In this document: positions 10,347 to 19,270 of the stretch, piece by piece
How the letters are laid out: each line of letters starts with the position of its first letter
How positions within the stretch are numbered: position 1 is the first letter of the stretch
The notes under the pieces: generated by a model
Databases searched by the model: none
Seen by the model: the letters and a program-made list of their open reading frames with translations, nothing else
What the model was told of the DNA's origin: nothing
Position numbers and translations under genes: made by a program
Source of the DNA: an uncultured Ignavibacteriota bacterium
GTDB lineage: Bacteria; Bacteroidota; Ignavibacteria; UBA10030; UBA8401
Length of the DNA: 57,385 nucleotides
Direction: 5' to 3'
Assembly: GCA_903884005.1 (NCBI GenBank)
Contig: CAISDA010000065.1
Location: 1 to 57,385, forward strand

Positions 10347-12583
10347 TGGATCTCATCCATTTCATCCATGTGCTGCTGAAGAGAAAATTTGTGCTCCTGA
10401 CCGTGCCGCCGATCGCCATTATCGCGGCGCTGCTGCTGATGCGGAATGCCGCCAATTCGTATACCGCCGAGGCCGAGATCGCGACGGGATTGACCGACGG
10501 CAACAACGCCGCGCTCATGGACAATGAAATACGCATGAGCGACCTGCAGTTGAAATTTTCGAACCTCATCGCCATGATGCATTCGAAACGGGTGGTCGAT
10601 CTCGTGTCCATGAGACTGATGATCAACGATTTGGGAACGGAAAGACCGTTTCGCGTTCCCAGCAAACTTTTTACGTCTTTTACTGCCGGAGAAAAGGTAA
10701 AGGCCGCGGCACTGCTTCGACAGAAGGTCGACTCGGCATTGAGCCTCGAGTTTACCGATGCATATCAACGAACACTGATCGATGTCATCGAGAGCATGGA
10801 GTACGATAATATCTCCATCGATAAAAATTTGAAGATTTTCCGGCTCGAAAATTCCGATTTCATCCACATCACGTACGAATCGGACGACCCGTACCTGTCG
10901 GCCTTCGTTGTGAACACACTGGCGTCCGAGTTCATTCGGTACTTCAAGGAAACCTCGAAGAAGAACGCCGGAGAGGTTGTCGCCTTTTTTTCACGGCTGA
11001 CCGAAGAAAAAAAGAGCGAGCTCGATCAGAAGGTCGGTGTGCTCAAGGAGTATAAGATCAGGAACCGCATCATCAATCTTACCGACCAGACCAGAGGCAT
11101 CGACGGCCAGATCAATCAGATTGAAATTATGCGCGAGGGCGTACAGCAGACCATTCCCGCCTTTGAGGCCGCCATTGCGGAGATCGACAAAAAATTTTCG
11201 CACACGGAGCGCATGTACCTCGAATCGGACCTCAAGCCTTTCAATGCCGAGATCCTGAAGCGCAAGAGCCGCGTCTCGGGTTTCTCACAGGCACTTGTCG
11301 TTGCTACAAGCGACGGCGGTGCGCTGCGCGATTCGCTCGCGGTCGCGCAGGCGGACCTCGATGCGGTCATCAAAAAAGTAGCGGATGTGTTCGCCCTGGA
11401 TCCGAATGTTCCGAAGCAGGATCTGGCCATGAAACGTCTTACGTACGAGATCAGCCGGGACATGGCGGTCAACAACGTCCGGTCGATCGACGACAATCTC
11501 AGGCGGCTTCAGAAAAAATTCGATTTGTTTATTCCATACGAAGCCACGATCACCGCCTTTGAACGCGACGTCGATGTGGCGGCCAAAGTGTACCTCAATT
11601 TTCTTGAGAAGCTCAACGAAGCGATCTTCACGAACAACGTGGGGGCGGATCTGCGCCAGACGCAGCTGGGGATGCCGGGGCATCCGAAGCCGTCAAAAAA
11701 ATCTCTGCTTGTGATGCTTGCCGGCGCCATCAGCTTCATTGCCTGCGTCGTCGTCATCTTCGTGCTCGAATATATCGATCTCACGATCCGCACGCCCAAG
11801 CGATTCGCCCGTCTCAACAGCAGCCGGCTTATGGGATATTTGAACCAACTGCCGGCGGGAACCATGGGCGCAGAGGAGATCTTTGGCGGCGAACCGGCAT
11901 CGGTCGAACATCGCATTTTCAGACAGCTGCTGCGGTCTGTGCGTTCCGAATTTTCCGCCTCGTCTGAAGCGGGCCGGATCATTCTCTTTACCGGCACACG
12001 AACGGGATCAGGGAAATCGCTGACAATGGCCTGCCTCGCATACGCATTGGCGAAGGTCGAAAAGCGTGTGTTGCTTGTGGATACGCATTTCAGACAGAAC
12101 GGCCTCTCGCTGCTCTTTGCCGCCCGTCCGGCGTTGGAAGAATGTCTGCGTACCGGCGATGCGGACGATGCCACAGTGACGCATACGGGTCAGCCGGGCG
12201 TGGACATTCTCGGTTCGCAGGGAGGCGAATACTCGCCCTGCGAGGTTGCCGGCGCGGCGAAACTGCGGTCGCTTCTTGAACGCCTCGCGCACCAGTACGA
12301 TTACGTGTTCGTGGAAGGCGCCCCGTTGAATTCATACTCCGATTCGAAGGAACTTGCAGACGCGGCCGATTCCGTCGTCGCGGTCGTTTCGGCGCATGCC
12401 GTGCTCGATGAACCGGACAGGCGCTCGTTCGAATACCTGGCCTCGCTCAACGGCAAGTTTGCAGGGTGCATACTGAACTCTGTCAGGACCGAGGATCTTG
12501 AAGAAACCTACGGTGAAGTGGAGCGAAAAAGGAGCACGATCCGCAAGTTTGTGAAACGTATTGTAAAAAGGAACTTGAATTAA
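10346..12583 (+). CDS. Wzz-type polysaccharide co-polymerase fused to a tyrosine-kinase-like ATPase
   Basis: Controls polymer length and export in Wzx/Wzy systems. A first membrane helix (about 14-33) precedes a long periplasmic coiled-coil domain; the second helix (about 450-475) follows the GNVR-like VYLNFLEKLNEA and a Pro-rich MPGHPKPSKK stretch. The cytoplasmic part carries a Walker A, GTRTGSGKS (550-558), and a Walker A' in VLLVDTHFRQ. The usual Walker B IID-T-PP is VFVEGAPL here, with Glu in place of Asp, and the C-terminus has one Tyr instead of a Tyr cluster. It may therefore be a weak or non-autophosphorylating BY-kinase. The ATG at 10346 overlaps the previous stop by one base; a GTG three bases earlier is also possible. 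Confidence 0.85.
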   Translation: MDLIHFIHVLLKRKFVLLTVPPIAIIAALLLMRNAANSYTAEAEIATGLTDGNNAALMDNEIRMSDLQLKFSNLIAMMHSKRVVDLVSMRLMINDLGTERPFRVPSKLFTSFTAGEKVKAAALLRQKVDSALSLEFTDAYQRTLIDVIESMEYDNISIDKNLKIFRLENSDFIHITYESDDPYLSAFVVNTLASEFIRYFKETSKKNAGEVVAFFSRLTEEKKSELDQKVGVLKEYKIRNRIINLTDQTRGIDGQINQIEIMREGVQQTIPAFEAAIAEIDKKFSHTERMYLESDLKPFNAEILKRKSRVSGFSQALVVATSDGGALRDSLAVAQADLDAVIKKVADVFALDPNVPKQDLAMKRLTYEISRDMAVNNVRSIDDNLRRLQKKFDLFIPYEATITAFERDVDVAAKVYLNFLEKLNEAIFTNNVGADLRQTQLGMPGHPKPSKKSLLVMLAGAISFIACVVVIFVLEYIDLTIRTPKRFARLNSSRLMGYLNQLPAGTMGAEEIFGGEPASVEHRIFRQLLRSVRSEFSASSEAGRIILFTGTRTGSGKSLTMACLAYALAKVEKRVLLVDTHFRQNGLSLLFAARPALEECLRTGDADDATVTHTGQPGVDILGSQGGEYSPCEVAGAAKLRSLLERLAHQYDYVFVEGAPLNSYSDSKELADAADSVVAVVSAHAVLDEPDRRSFEYLASLNGKFAGCILNSVRTEDLEETYGEVERKRSTIRKFVKRIVKRNLN

Positions 12584-12584
12584 T

Positions 12585-13937
12585 ATGAAGCCGACAACCG
12601 CAGCATTCTGGATCCGCTCGGGATTCTTCTCTATGCTGCAAAATATTGCCGCCCTCGGTCTGGGTATGGCCGGATTTCTTCTGCTCGTCCGCGTTGTGAC
12701 GAAGGAGGAGTTCGGTGTCTGGGTCCTGTTGACAACGATCACGACGCTGATCGAACTCACGCGCAACGGCATGATCCAGAATGCACTCGTGAAGTTTGCA
12801 GGGGCAGCCAATCCAGAGCAGTATCCGTCGGTGCTCCGTGCGGCCATGAACCTGAACATCATCCTGACCGCAGCCGGATCGCTGCTTGTGTGCCTTGTTG
12901 CGCACCCGCTCGCCCTGCTGTGGTCGGCGCCTGCGTTGGAGTCGCTGCTGTATCTGTTCGCCGTCCTGTCGTTCCTTTCCATTCCTGTGTCGCAGTCGAC
13001 GTATGTGCTCCAGACGAACATGCGCTTCACGTCGCTGTTCTACACGAAGGTCGTTAACCAGGGAACGTTTGTGGGGGGAATCGCGGCGGCGGCATTTTTC
13101 GGGTATGGCGTATCGCTTTCGGTACTGCTCGGCCTGCAGACCCTCGGTTGGATCTTGTCCGGAGGTTTGGCATATTATTTTACAAGGGGCAGCGCCCCGT
13201 TGTCGCGCGGCCTCGAGCTCGAGTGGATGATGAAACTTTTCCACTTCGGCAAATTCACGTTCGGTACCACAGTCAGTTCCGTCATCTTCAACAATATCGA
13301 CACGATGATGCTCGGTGCGTTCCTGGGCACTCCTGCTGTCGCTTCGTACAATGCAGCCTTCCGCATCGCGAATGTGATGGAGATACCAATGACGTCGCTT
13401 TCGGCCGTCGTCTTTCCGAAGAGCGTCGAACGAAGCAAAGTCGAGGGGCCTTCGGCCGTGAAGTATTTATACGAACGCTCCGTCGGCGCGATCTTTGCAA
13501 TGACGGTCCCTGCGGCGCTTGCGCTCATTCTCTTTTCGCAGACCGCCGTGCGTCTTATTGCCGGTGCGAAATATCAAGACGCGGCGCCGATTCTTACCAT
13601 TGTCGTGCTCTTCTCGCTCATCAAGCCGTTCGGCCGTCAGTTCGGCATCGCGATGGAGTCGATCGGAAAACCGCGCGTCAATTTTTCTATCACGCTCACG
13701 ACCATGCTGATCAACATCGCGAGCAATTATTTCTACCTGCATTTTTTCGGCTTCCTCGGAGCTGCATACGGAACACTGACCGCGCTTGTCATCGGATTTT
13801 TCATTACGCGGCATGCGGCCTCGAAAGAGCTCGGCATCAAAACGTCGACAGTGCTGCGACATGCACTCAGTTTCTATGCGGAGGGCTTTCACCAGGTGAC
13901 ATACCTGATCGTCATGCGAAAGGAACGAACGGCATGA
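12585..13937 (+). CDS. Wzx-type oligosaccharide flippase (MOP superfamily)
   Basis: A 450-residue integral membrane protein with about 12-14 hydrophobic helices and no signal peptide. The N-terminus (FGVWVLLTTITTLIEL) and the middle (NNIDTMMLGAFLGTPAVASYNAAF) fit the polysaccharide flippases that move lipid-linked repeat units across the inner membrane. It begins 1 bp after the co-polymerase gene and overlaps the next glycosyltransferase by 4 bp, so it sits inside the operon as expected for a Wzx/Wzy route. Substrate specificity cannot be inferred. Confidence 0.87.
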   Translation: MKPTTAAFWIRSGFFSMLQNIAALGLGMAGFLLLVRVVTKEEFGVWVLLTTITTLIELTRNGMIQNALVKFAGAANPEQYPSVLRAAMNLNIILTAAGSLLVCLVAHPLALLWSAPALESLLYLFAVLSFLSIPVSQSTYVLQTNMRFTSLFYTKVVNQGTFVGGIAAAAFFGYGVSLSVLLGLQTLGWILSGGLAYYFTRGSAPLSRGLELEWMMKLFHFGKFTFGTTVSSVIFNNIDTMMLGAFLGTPAVASYNAAFRIANVMEIPMTSLSAVVFPKSVERSKVEGPSAVKYLYERSVGAIFAMTVPAALALILFSQTAVRLIAGAKYQDAAPILTIVVLFSLIKPFGRQFGIAMESIGKPRVNFSITLTTMLINIASNYFYLHFFGFLGAAYGTLTALVIGFFITRHAASKELGIKTSTVLRHALSFYAEGFHQVTYLIVMRKERTA

Positions 13938-15127
13938 AGATCCTGATGGTATCGAAGGCGCTGCCCACGTCCTATCCCGGCGGAACGCAGACGCATACGG
14001 TTAATCTGTCGCATGCGCTCGGTGCGCGCGGGCACGAAGTGACCATCCTCACGGCGTCCGGCAGTCTGACGAACCGGCGGGCGTATCGCATCGGGGAGCA
14101 CATCACGATTCAGCCTGTGTTCTATGTGCCGGGACGCCTCGGCGTGCTCCGTCTTCATACAATCGACGATGCGACATTCGCATTGTCCGTTCTGCGCTTT
14201 CTTAAGAGACACGCCGGCGAGTTCGACATTGTCCACCTTCAGGGCCGAAGCGGCGCGCTCTTCGCCGGCGACCGGACGCGAAGGAAGACTCCGTGCGTCG
14301 TGACGTTTCACGGACATCTCCGGTCTGAACATGCGGCCGCGATCTCGACCGGCACAATCGGCCCGAAGCTGCGATGCGAAATGGCATGTGCAGCCGGGTA
14401 TGCTTCGGCGCATGAACGGCGGATGGCGCGGCATGCGGACGGTGTTATTGCCGTGAGCGGCTCGATGCTCGAGACGGTGACGTCAGACATTGCGCCCTTG
14501 CATCAACCGCATGCGGTGATACCCAACGGAGTGAATGCGGGGGACTTCATGCCGGCGCCGCATCGCACGGTGCCGCTTCGCATCGTGTCCGTCTCGCGCC
14601 TCGATCCGCTGAAGGGGCATACCTATCTTCTGGCGGCGGCTGCAAAGCTCATGCCGTTGGTTCCGGGCCTTACGCTGCACATTGTCGGAGAGGGCCCCCA
14701 ACGTCCGCTGCTCGAACGCATGATGTCCGACCTGCATCTGGAAGGCGTCGTAACGCTTACCGGCGCACTGCGAGGCCAGGCGCTGCTGGACGAACTTCAG
14801 CAGGCGGAGCTCTTCGTGCTGCCATCGCTGCGCGAGACGCAGGGCATCGCATTCATGGAGGCGTTGCTGTGCGGTGTGCCGGTGGTCGGATTCGATATTC
14901 CCGGCGTGGACGAAGTGCTCGCCAACGGGAACACCGCGACGCTTGTTCCGCTTCGCGACGAGGCGGCGTTGACGCGCGCCATCGGCGATGCGCTGCTCGA
15001 TGCGGACTCATATGCCGCCATGGCTGCACGCGGGCGGACGCACATACTGGAGCGTTTTCAATGGCCGGCGATCGCCCAACGGACCGAACAATTTTATCAC
15101 ACAGTCATCGAGAAACACTATGCTTAG
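13934..15127 (+). CDS. Family 4 glycosyltransferase (GT-B)
   Basis: Retaining nucleotide-sugar transferase of 397 residues. The N-terminal domain begins MKILMVSKALPTSYPGGTQT with the glycine loop for acceptor binding. The C-terminal domain has IPNGVN, SVSRLDPLKGH, LHIVGEGPQ and the EX7E motif in RETQGIAFMEALLCG, where both Glu residues are kept. The ATG at 13934 overlaps the flippase stop (ATGA); the open frame extends far upstream but only as a shadow of the flippase gene. It probably adds a sugar to the lipid-linked repeat unit. Confidence 0.93.
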   Translation: MKILMVSKALPTSYPGGTQTHTVNLSHALGARGHEVTILTASGSLTNRRAYRIGEHITIQPVFYVPGRLGVLRLHTIDDATFALSVLRFLKRHAGEFDIVHLQGRSGALFAGDRTRRKTPCVVTFHGHLRSEHAAAISTGTIGPKLRCEMACAAGYASAHERRMARHADGVIAVSGSMLETVTSDIAPLHQPHAVIPNGVNAGDFMPAPHRTVPLRIVSVSRLDPLKGHTYLLAAAAKLMPLVPGLTLHIVGEGPQRPLLERMMSDLHLEGVVTLTGALRGQALLDELQQAELFVLPSLRETQGIAFMEALLCGVPVVGFDIPGVDEVLANGNTATLVPLRDEAALTRAIGDALLDADSYAAMAARGRTHILERFQWPAIAQRTEQFYHTVIEKHYA

Positions 15128-16325
15128 AGATCTCTTCATTGCCGCGGAAGTGATTGCGGTATTCATGCTGCTCATACCCTTTATGACGACGGCAATTGCC
15201 CTTCTGCGAACACGGCTGCCGCTGCCGCCGGGGGATGTGCCGGAACGTGATATCGCCGCGGTCATCACTGCCTATAACGATGCCGGCACAGCCGTACCGC
15301 TCGTGCACTCGCTCCTCTCGCAGCGCTACGCACGTTTCCATATTTACCTCGTCGCCGACGGTTGTGCGCCGGAGAGCCTGCCGTCCATCCCGGGCAATGT
15401 AACGATGCTTGTACCGGAGCAGAAACTGAATTCGAAGGCGGGATCGATCTCGTATGCATTCTCCCGCTTCGTGCGCGAACACGACGCTGTTGTCGTCTTC
15501 GATCCGGACAACATTGCGCATTCAGATTTTTTAAGCACCATCAACCGTTACCTTGCATCAGGGTTCAACGTCGTGCAGGGACGGCGCACCGCGAAGAACC
15601 TCGATACGCTGTATGCACGGCTCGATGCGCTTGGCGAACTCTACTACAATCATATTACACGCTTTGCTCTTTTCCATGCCGGCTCTTCGGCCGTCATTGC
15701 CGGGTCGGGAATGGCGATCGAGACGAAATTGTTCAGGAGCATCCTGTCGTCCGATGTGTTTCGGGAACAGGGACGTGTGGTCGCCGGCGAGGATAAGGTC
15801 TTTCAGGTGCAGATCGTCGGCGCCGGCGAACGCATCGCATTTGCCGACACGGCCATCATCTTCGACGAAAAGGTGGGCACGGGAAAGCAGATCGAACGGC
15901 AGCGAACGCGCTGGCTGAATTCGTATTTCGAAAATGTGTCTGGTGCAGTCGCGCTCATTGGCAGAGGAATCCGGGCGCGCGATTTTAATGCATTCGCATT
16001 CGGATTGGCAACCAGCGTTCCTCCCCTTATCGTTACGCTCGGCATGTCGGCGGCGTGCGTGCTCATCGCAGCCATCACATCCGCTCCCGAAGTCTACGCA
16101 TGGCCGGCGGCATTCGCGCTCTTTGCGGCAACAGTGGCCTACTCGCTCATTCACGGCGGCGCCGATGCCCGGATCTGGACGTCCGTGTGGGGCATACCGG
16201 TGTTTCTTGGGAGGCAGATCGTGTCACTGCTTCAGATGGGGAAATCGAAACGCGACTTCATGATCACCGAGCATCGGACGGATGTAAGGATAGTCGAACA
16301 CCTCGTTCACAAGGAGCGGCCATGA
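15120..16325 (+). CDS. Membrane-bound family 2 glycosyltransferase with processive-type motifs
   Basis: A 401-residue protein with an N-terminal helix (about 5-27), a GT-A catalytic domain, and C-terminal helices from about residue 290. It carries VADG, the DxD-type FDPDN (about 127), the catalytic AGEDKVF and the QRTRW motif (about 261), i.e. the D,D,D,QxxRW set of cellulose- and hyaluronan-synthase-like enzymes. The start overlaps the previous gene by 8 bp. It may be a synthase for a simple polymer or a single-step transferase; the QxxRW motif favours the first. Confidence 0.88.
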   Translation: MLRDLFIAAEVIAVFMLLIPFMTTAIALLRTRLPLPPGDVPERDIAAVITAYNDAGTAVPLVHSLLSQRYARFHIYLVADGCAPESLPSIPGNVTMLVPEQKLNSKAGSISYAFSRFVREHDAVVVFDPDNIAHSDFLSTINRYLASGFNVVQGRRTAKNLDTLYARLDALGELYYNHITRFALFHAGSSAVIAGSGMAIETKLFRSILSSDVFREQGRVVAGEDKVFQVQIVGAGERIAFADTAIIFDEKVGTGKQIERQRTRWLNSYFENVSGAVALIGRGIRARDFNAFAFGLATSVPPLIVTLGMSAACVLIAAITSAPEVYAWPAAFALFAATVAYSLIHGGADARIWTSVWGIPVFLGRQIVSLLQMGKSKRDFMITEHRTDVRIVEHLVHKERP

Positions 16326-17539
16326 CCGGACAGCCCGATTTCATCATTCTCGCCCTGCCGCGTTGGGATGCGGTGTATTCGTCGGGAACGTACTCGACGG
16401 CAAAAGCGCTTGCCAACGGCGGACGCGTGTTTTACATCGATCATCCCTTCACGCTGAAGGACTTCGTGACAAAATTCACAGCGCCCGAAATTCGCCGGCG
16501 CCTGAAGGCGCTGTTGTTCGGCCGGGATATCTATACGAAGGTGCCGGGTCTTCCCGAAACGTTCACTGCCGTTACACCGCGCCTCATGCTGCCGGTGAAT
16601 GTGCTTCCCGAGGGACGGCTGTACGATTTTCTCTCTCGCGTGAACGACCGCATCCTGTACGCAACGGTGCGGCGCATCATCAGGGATTTCGGCGTCACAT
16701 CGTTCGTGTATCTCAACTCGTACGATCCGTGCTATGGACTGCATTTCCCTGCGTCATTCCGTCCGTCGCTTACAGTCTACAAGACGTCGGATGACATCAG
16801 CCAGGCGCCGTACACTGCCCGCCACGGCGTTCGTACCGAGAATGAAATGATCCGCCGTGCCGGGCTCACGCTTGCCACATCGAAACATCTGACCGCGTTG
16901 AAAACAGGAATCTCGCCAAGCGTGCGATATCTGCCCAACGCAGCCGACACCGAATTGTTCCGCCGTGCCGGCACTGAAGCGCTGCCGCGTCCGGCAGAAT
17001 TGCGCTCCATCTCCACAAAGATCATCGGATATATGGGGGCGCTCAGCACGCGGCTCGATTACGAACTTCTGAAGAAAACCGCAGAGTACCATGCGGACAA
17101 GACACTCGTTCTCGTCGGATCGAAGGACAATGCCGATTACCGTCCGGTCGGACTCGAGGACATGCCGAATGTCGTCTTTACCGGTGCGCGCCGGCTCGAT
17201 GAGCTTCCCGCGTACCTTGCCTGCTTCGATTGCGCCATCATTCCCTTCGAATGCAGCGTGCTTACTAAAAGCATCTATCCGCTCAAGTTGAACGAATATT
17301 TGTCCGGAGGCAAACCCGTCGTGATGACGGACTTTGCCGATGTGAGCGAATTCGAGAGCGTCGTTGCTATCGCGCGCTCTCACGATGAATTCATCCGGCG
17401 CATCGACGAGGAGATCGCGTCCGATTCTCCGTCCAAACGATCGGACCGGATGGCTGCTGCATCATCACACAACTGGCAGGCGCGGGCAACAGAACTGCTT
17501 GCAATGATACGCGAAGCATCAAACCTGGAGGCGGCATGA
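16322..17539 (+). CDS. GT-B glycosyltransferase, TuaH-like
   Basis: A 405-residue soluble protein. The N-terminal part (FIILALPRWDAVYSSGTYS, then FYIDHPF) resembles TuaH-like transferases, and the C-terminal part has IGYMGALS, LVLVGSKDN, VVFTGARRLDELPAYL and SIYPLKLNEYLSGGKPVV, the usual donor-binding half of family 1/4 enzymes. It overlaps the GT2 stop by 4 bp (ATGA) and its own stop overlaps the start of a 29-codon gene. The sugar specificity is unknown. Confidence 0.83.
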   Translation: MTGQPDFIILALPRWDAVYSSGTYSTAKALANGGRVFYIDHPFTLKDFVTKFTAPEIRRRLKALLFGRDIYTKVPGLPETFTAVTPRLMLPVNVLPEGRLYDFLSRVNDRILYATVRRIIRDFGVTSFVYLNSYDPCYGLHFPASFRPSLTVYKTSDDISQAPYTARHGVRTENEMIRRAGLTLATSKHLTALKTGISPSVRYLPNAADTELFRRAGTEALPRPAELRSISTKIIGYMGALSTRLDYELLKKTAEYHADKTLVLVGSKDNADYRPVGLEDMPNVVFTGARRLDELPAYLACFDCAIIPFECSVLTKSIYPLKLNEYLSGGKPVVMTDFADVSEFESVVAIARSHDEFIRRIDEEIASDSPSKRSDRMAAASSHNWQARATELLAMIREASNLEAA

Positions 17540-17625
17540 AGACGGACAACACTGCACGCATGTGGGCCATTGGATTTGTCTTGTTCACACTCATTGCACT
17601 CTTCATCAAGATCATTTTTTTATGA
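17536..17625 (+). CDS. 29-residue single-pass membrane peptide in the polysaccharide operon
   Basis: A short gene of 30 codons starts at an ATG that overlaps the previous TGA (ATGA) and is preceded by a clear GGAGG at 17527-17531. The product has a short polar N-terminus (MKTDNTARMW) and then an uninterrupted hydrophobic helix through AIGFVLFTLIALF to the Leu end. The coupled start, good ribosome site and clean membrane helix argue for a real protein. Its role is unknown; a small partner of the nearby membrane glycosyltransferase or polymerase is one guess. Confidence 0.55.
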   Translation: MKTDNTARMWAIGFVLFTLIALFIKIIFL

Positions 17626-17661
17626 CAATCGACTGTTCGATCATCATGATACACTTCGAAT

Positions 17662-17874
17662 ATGAAGGAGCTGCTGCTGAATCCCGGCACCGTTATAGCC
17701 GCCGACGCTATCGGAACAATGCTCGACTCTCTTGCCGCACGCTGCAGTGGCATTATTTTTCCGAAAGCATGGTCACGGTATGAGAAAAATCACGTTTACA
17801 ATGAAGAAGCCGACCCCGGCCGCCGCCGGGTGGCGAGGCATCGGCCGCCGGGCCGTATCGGAGATACTGCGTGA
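17662..17874 (+). CDS. Possible 70-codon gene of unknown function
   Basis: The gap between the small peptide gene and the polymerase gene holds two overlapping candidates. This one (MKELLLNPGTVIAADAIGTM...) has third-codon GC preference like the real genes over its first 45 codons, but no ribosome site, and it runs 95 bp into the next gene. The alternative frame, 17622-17783, is coupled at both ends (ATGA with the 29-codon gene and ATGA with 17780) but is Arg-rich and unlike a normal protein. At most one is real. No family is recognised. Confidence 0.3.
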   Translation: MKELLLNPGTVIAADAIGTMLDSLAARCSGIIFPKAWSRYEKNHVYNEEADPGRRRVARHRPPGRIGDTA

Positions 17875-19270
17875 GAAATTGAATACGCCCGCCGGGTATG
17901 CGTTCTTCGTCGCGCTCGCGCTCGCCTCTGCGGCGATCGTTGCGCGTGCCGGACTCAGCGGCGGCGTTCTTTTTGTGGTGCTGCTCGTCGGCATTCCTCT
18001 CGGTCTGACGGTTATGCTGGATCTCCGCTTCGGCATCATACTGCTTTTAATCATGGCATTTCTCGTGCTGGGCATGAAGCGGGCGCTCTCGGGCATACCG
18101 CTGGGGCTGGCCATGGACGCTTTGGTGGCCGTGATGGGATTCGGCCTCTTCGTTCGTCAGACGAAAGAACGCGACTGGTCGTTCGCGGCCAATCCGATCA
18201 GCCGTATCATCGGTGTGTGGATCCTCTACACGTTCCTGGAGGTAGCCAACCCTGTTGCCGAATCCCGAATGGCCTGGGTCTATACGATCCGGGGTACGGC
18301 CGGATATATGGCGATGTATTTCGTTGTTCTCTACAGTCTGAAGAGTGTGAAGGATGTAACGCTGATACTGAAAGTCTGGATCGCGCTGGCGTTTCTTGGC
18401 GCCTTCTGGGGATTATATCAGGAATATGTCGGCCTTCTGCCTTTCGAAATGCAGTCGGTGATCGACGAAGGGAAAATGAACCTGTGGATTGTGAACGGAC
18501 ATTTTCGGAAATTTTCATTCTATTCAGATCCGATGGTCTTCGGCATCGTGACCTCGTATTCGGCGATCCTGTGCTTCGCGCTCGCGAGGGGGGCCTTCTC
18601 CCTGTTTAAGCGCGGGCTGTTGTTCGCATGCGGAATCTTCATGAGCTATGCCATGCTGTTCTCGGGCACGCGTGCCGCGTATGTGCTTCCCGGCGCTGCG
18701 CTCTTTTTCTATGCCGTGCTGACGGCGAAAAAATCCGTTCTCCTGTCGTCGCTGATGATCGGCCTCGTCGCGCTTGTATTTCTGAATATTCCCAGCAGCA
18801 ATGAGCACGTCCGGCGTTTTCAGTCGGCCTTTCATCCCTCGGACGATGCATCGTATAAAGTGCGGGCGCAGAACCAGGCGTTCATACAGCCGTATATACA
18901 GACGCATCCGTTCGGCGGCGGGCTCGGCAGTGTGGGCGTGTGGGGACAACGGTTTTCTCCGAATTCGGCGCTCGCGAAATTTCCGCCCGACAGCGGATAT
19001 ATACGCACCGCCGTTGAGATGGGATGGATCGGCCTGCTGCTGTATTTTGCATTTCTCTACACGGTGTTCCATGTGGGCATCACCGATTATCATCGCATCA
19101 GGGACCCGCGTCTCAAGACGTACAGCGCCGCGATGCTGACTTTGTTGTTCACGCTGCTGGTTGCAAATTTTCCGCAGGAAGCGCTCATACAATTTCCGAC
19201 CAGCCTCATCATCTATGTTGTGATCGCGATCATCAACAAACTACCGCACTTTGAAGGAAGGATGTCATGA
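17780..19270 (+). CDS. O-antigen polymerase/ligase-like membrane protein (Wzy_C type)
   Basis: A polytopic membrane protein of about 496 residues with at least ten hydrophobic helices and a large outside loop near 330-390. That loop holds FQSAFHPSDDASYKVRAQN and THPFGGGLGSVGVWG, which fits the O-antigen ligase/polymerase family (HxxxGxG-like loop). In a Wzx/Wzy operon it is the likely polymerase that joins repeat units in the periplasm. The ATG at 17780 is favoured; 17801 is another candidate, and neither has a good ribosome site. It overlaps the next gene by 4 bp. Confidence 0.8.
   Translation: MRKITFTMKKPTPAAAGWRGIGRRAVSEILREKLNTPAGYAFFVALALASAAIVARAGLSGGVLFVVLLVGIPLGLTVMLDLRFGIILLLIMAFLVLGMKRALSGIPLGLAMDALVAVMGFGLFVRQTKERDWSFAANPISRIIGVWILYTFLEVANPVAESRMAWVYTIRGTAGYMAMYFVVLYSLKSVKDVTLILKVWIALAFLGAFWGLYQEYVGLLPFEMQSVIDEGKMNLWIVNGHFRKFSFYSDPMVFGIVTSYSAILCFALARGAFSLFKRGLLFACGIFMSYAMLFSGTRAAYVLPGAALFFYAVLTAKKSVLLSSLMIGLVALVFLNIPSSNEHVRRFQSAFHPSDDASYKVRAQNQAFIQPYIQTHPFGGGLGSVGVWGQRFSPNSALAKFPPDSGYIRTAVEMGWIGLLLYFAFLYTVFHVGITDYHRIRDPRLKTYSAAMLTLLFTLLVANFPQEALIQFPTSLIIYVVIAIINKLPHFEGRMS

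Noticed and set aside
13148-13933. Upstream extension of the first GT4 gene (open frame from 13148)
   Set aside because: The extra 262 residues are an out-of-frame shadow of the flippase gene; the natural GT4 N-terminus begins at 13934 with an ATGA overlap.
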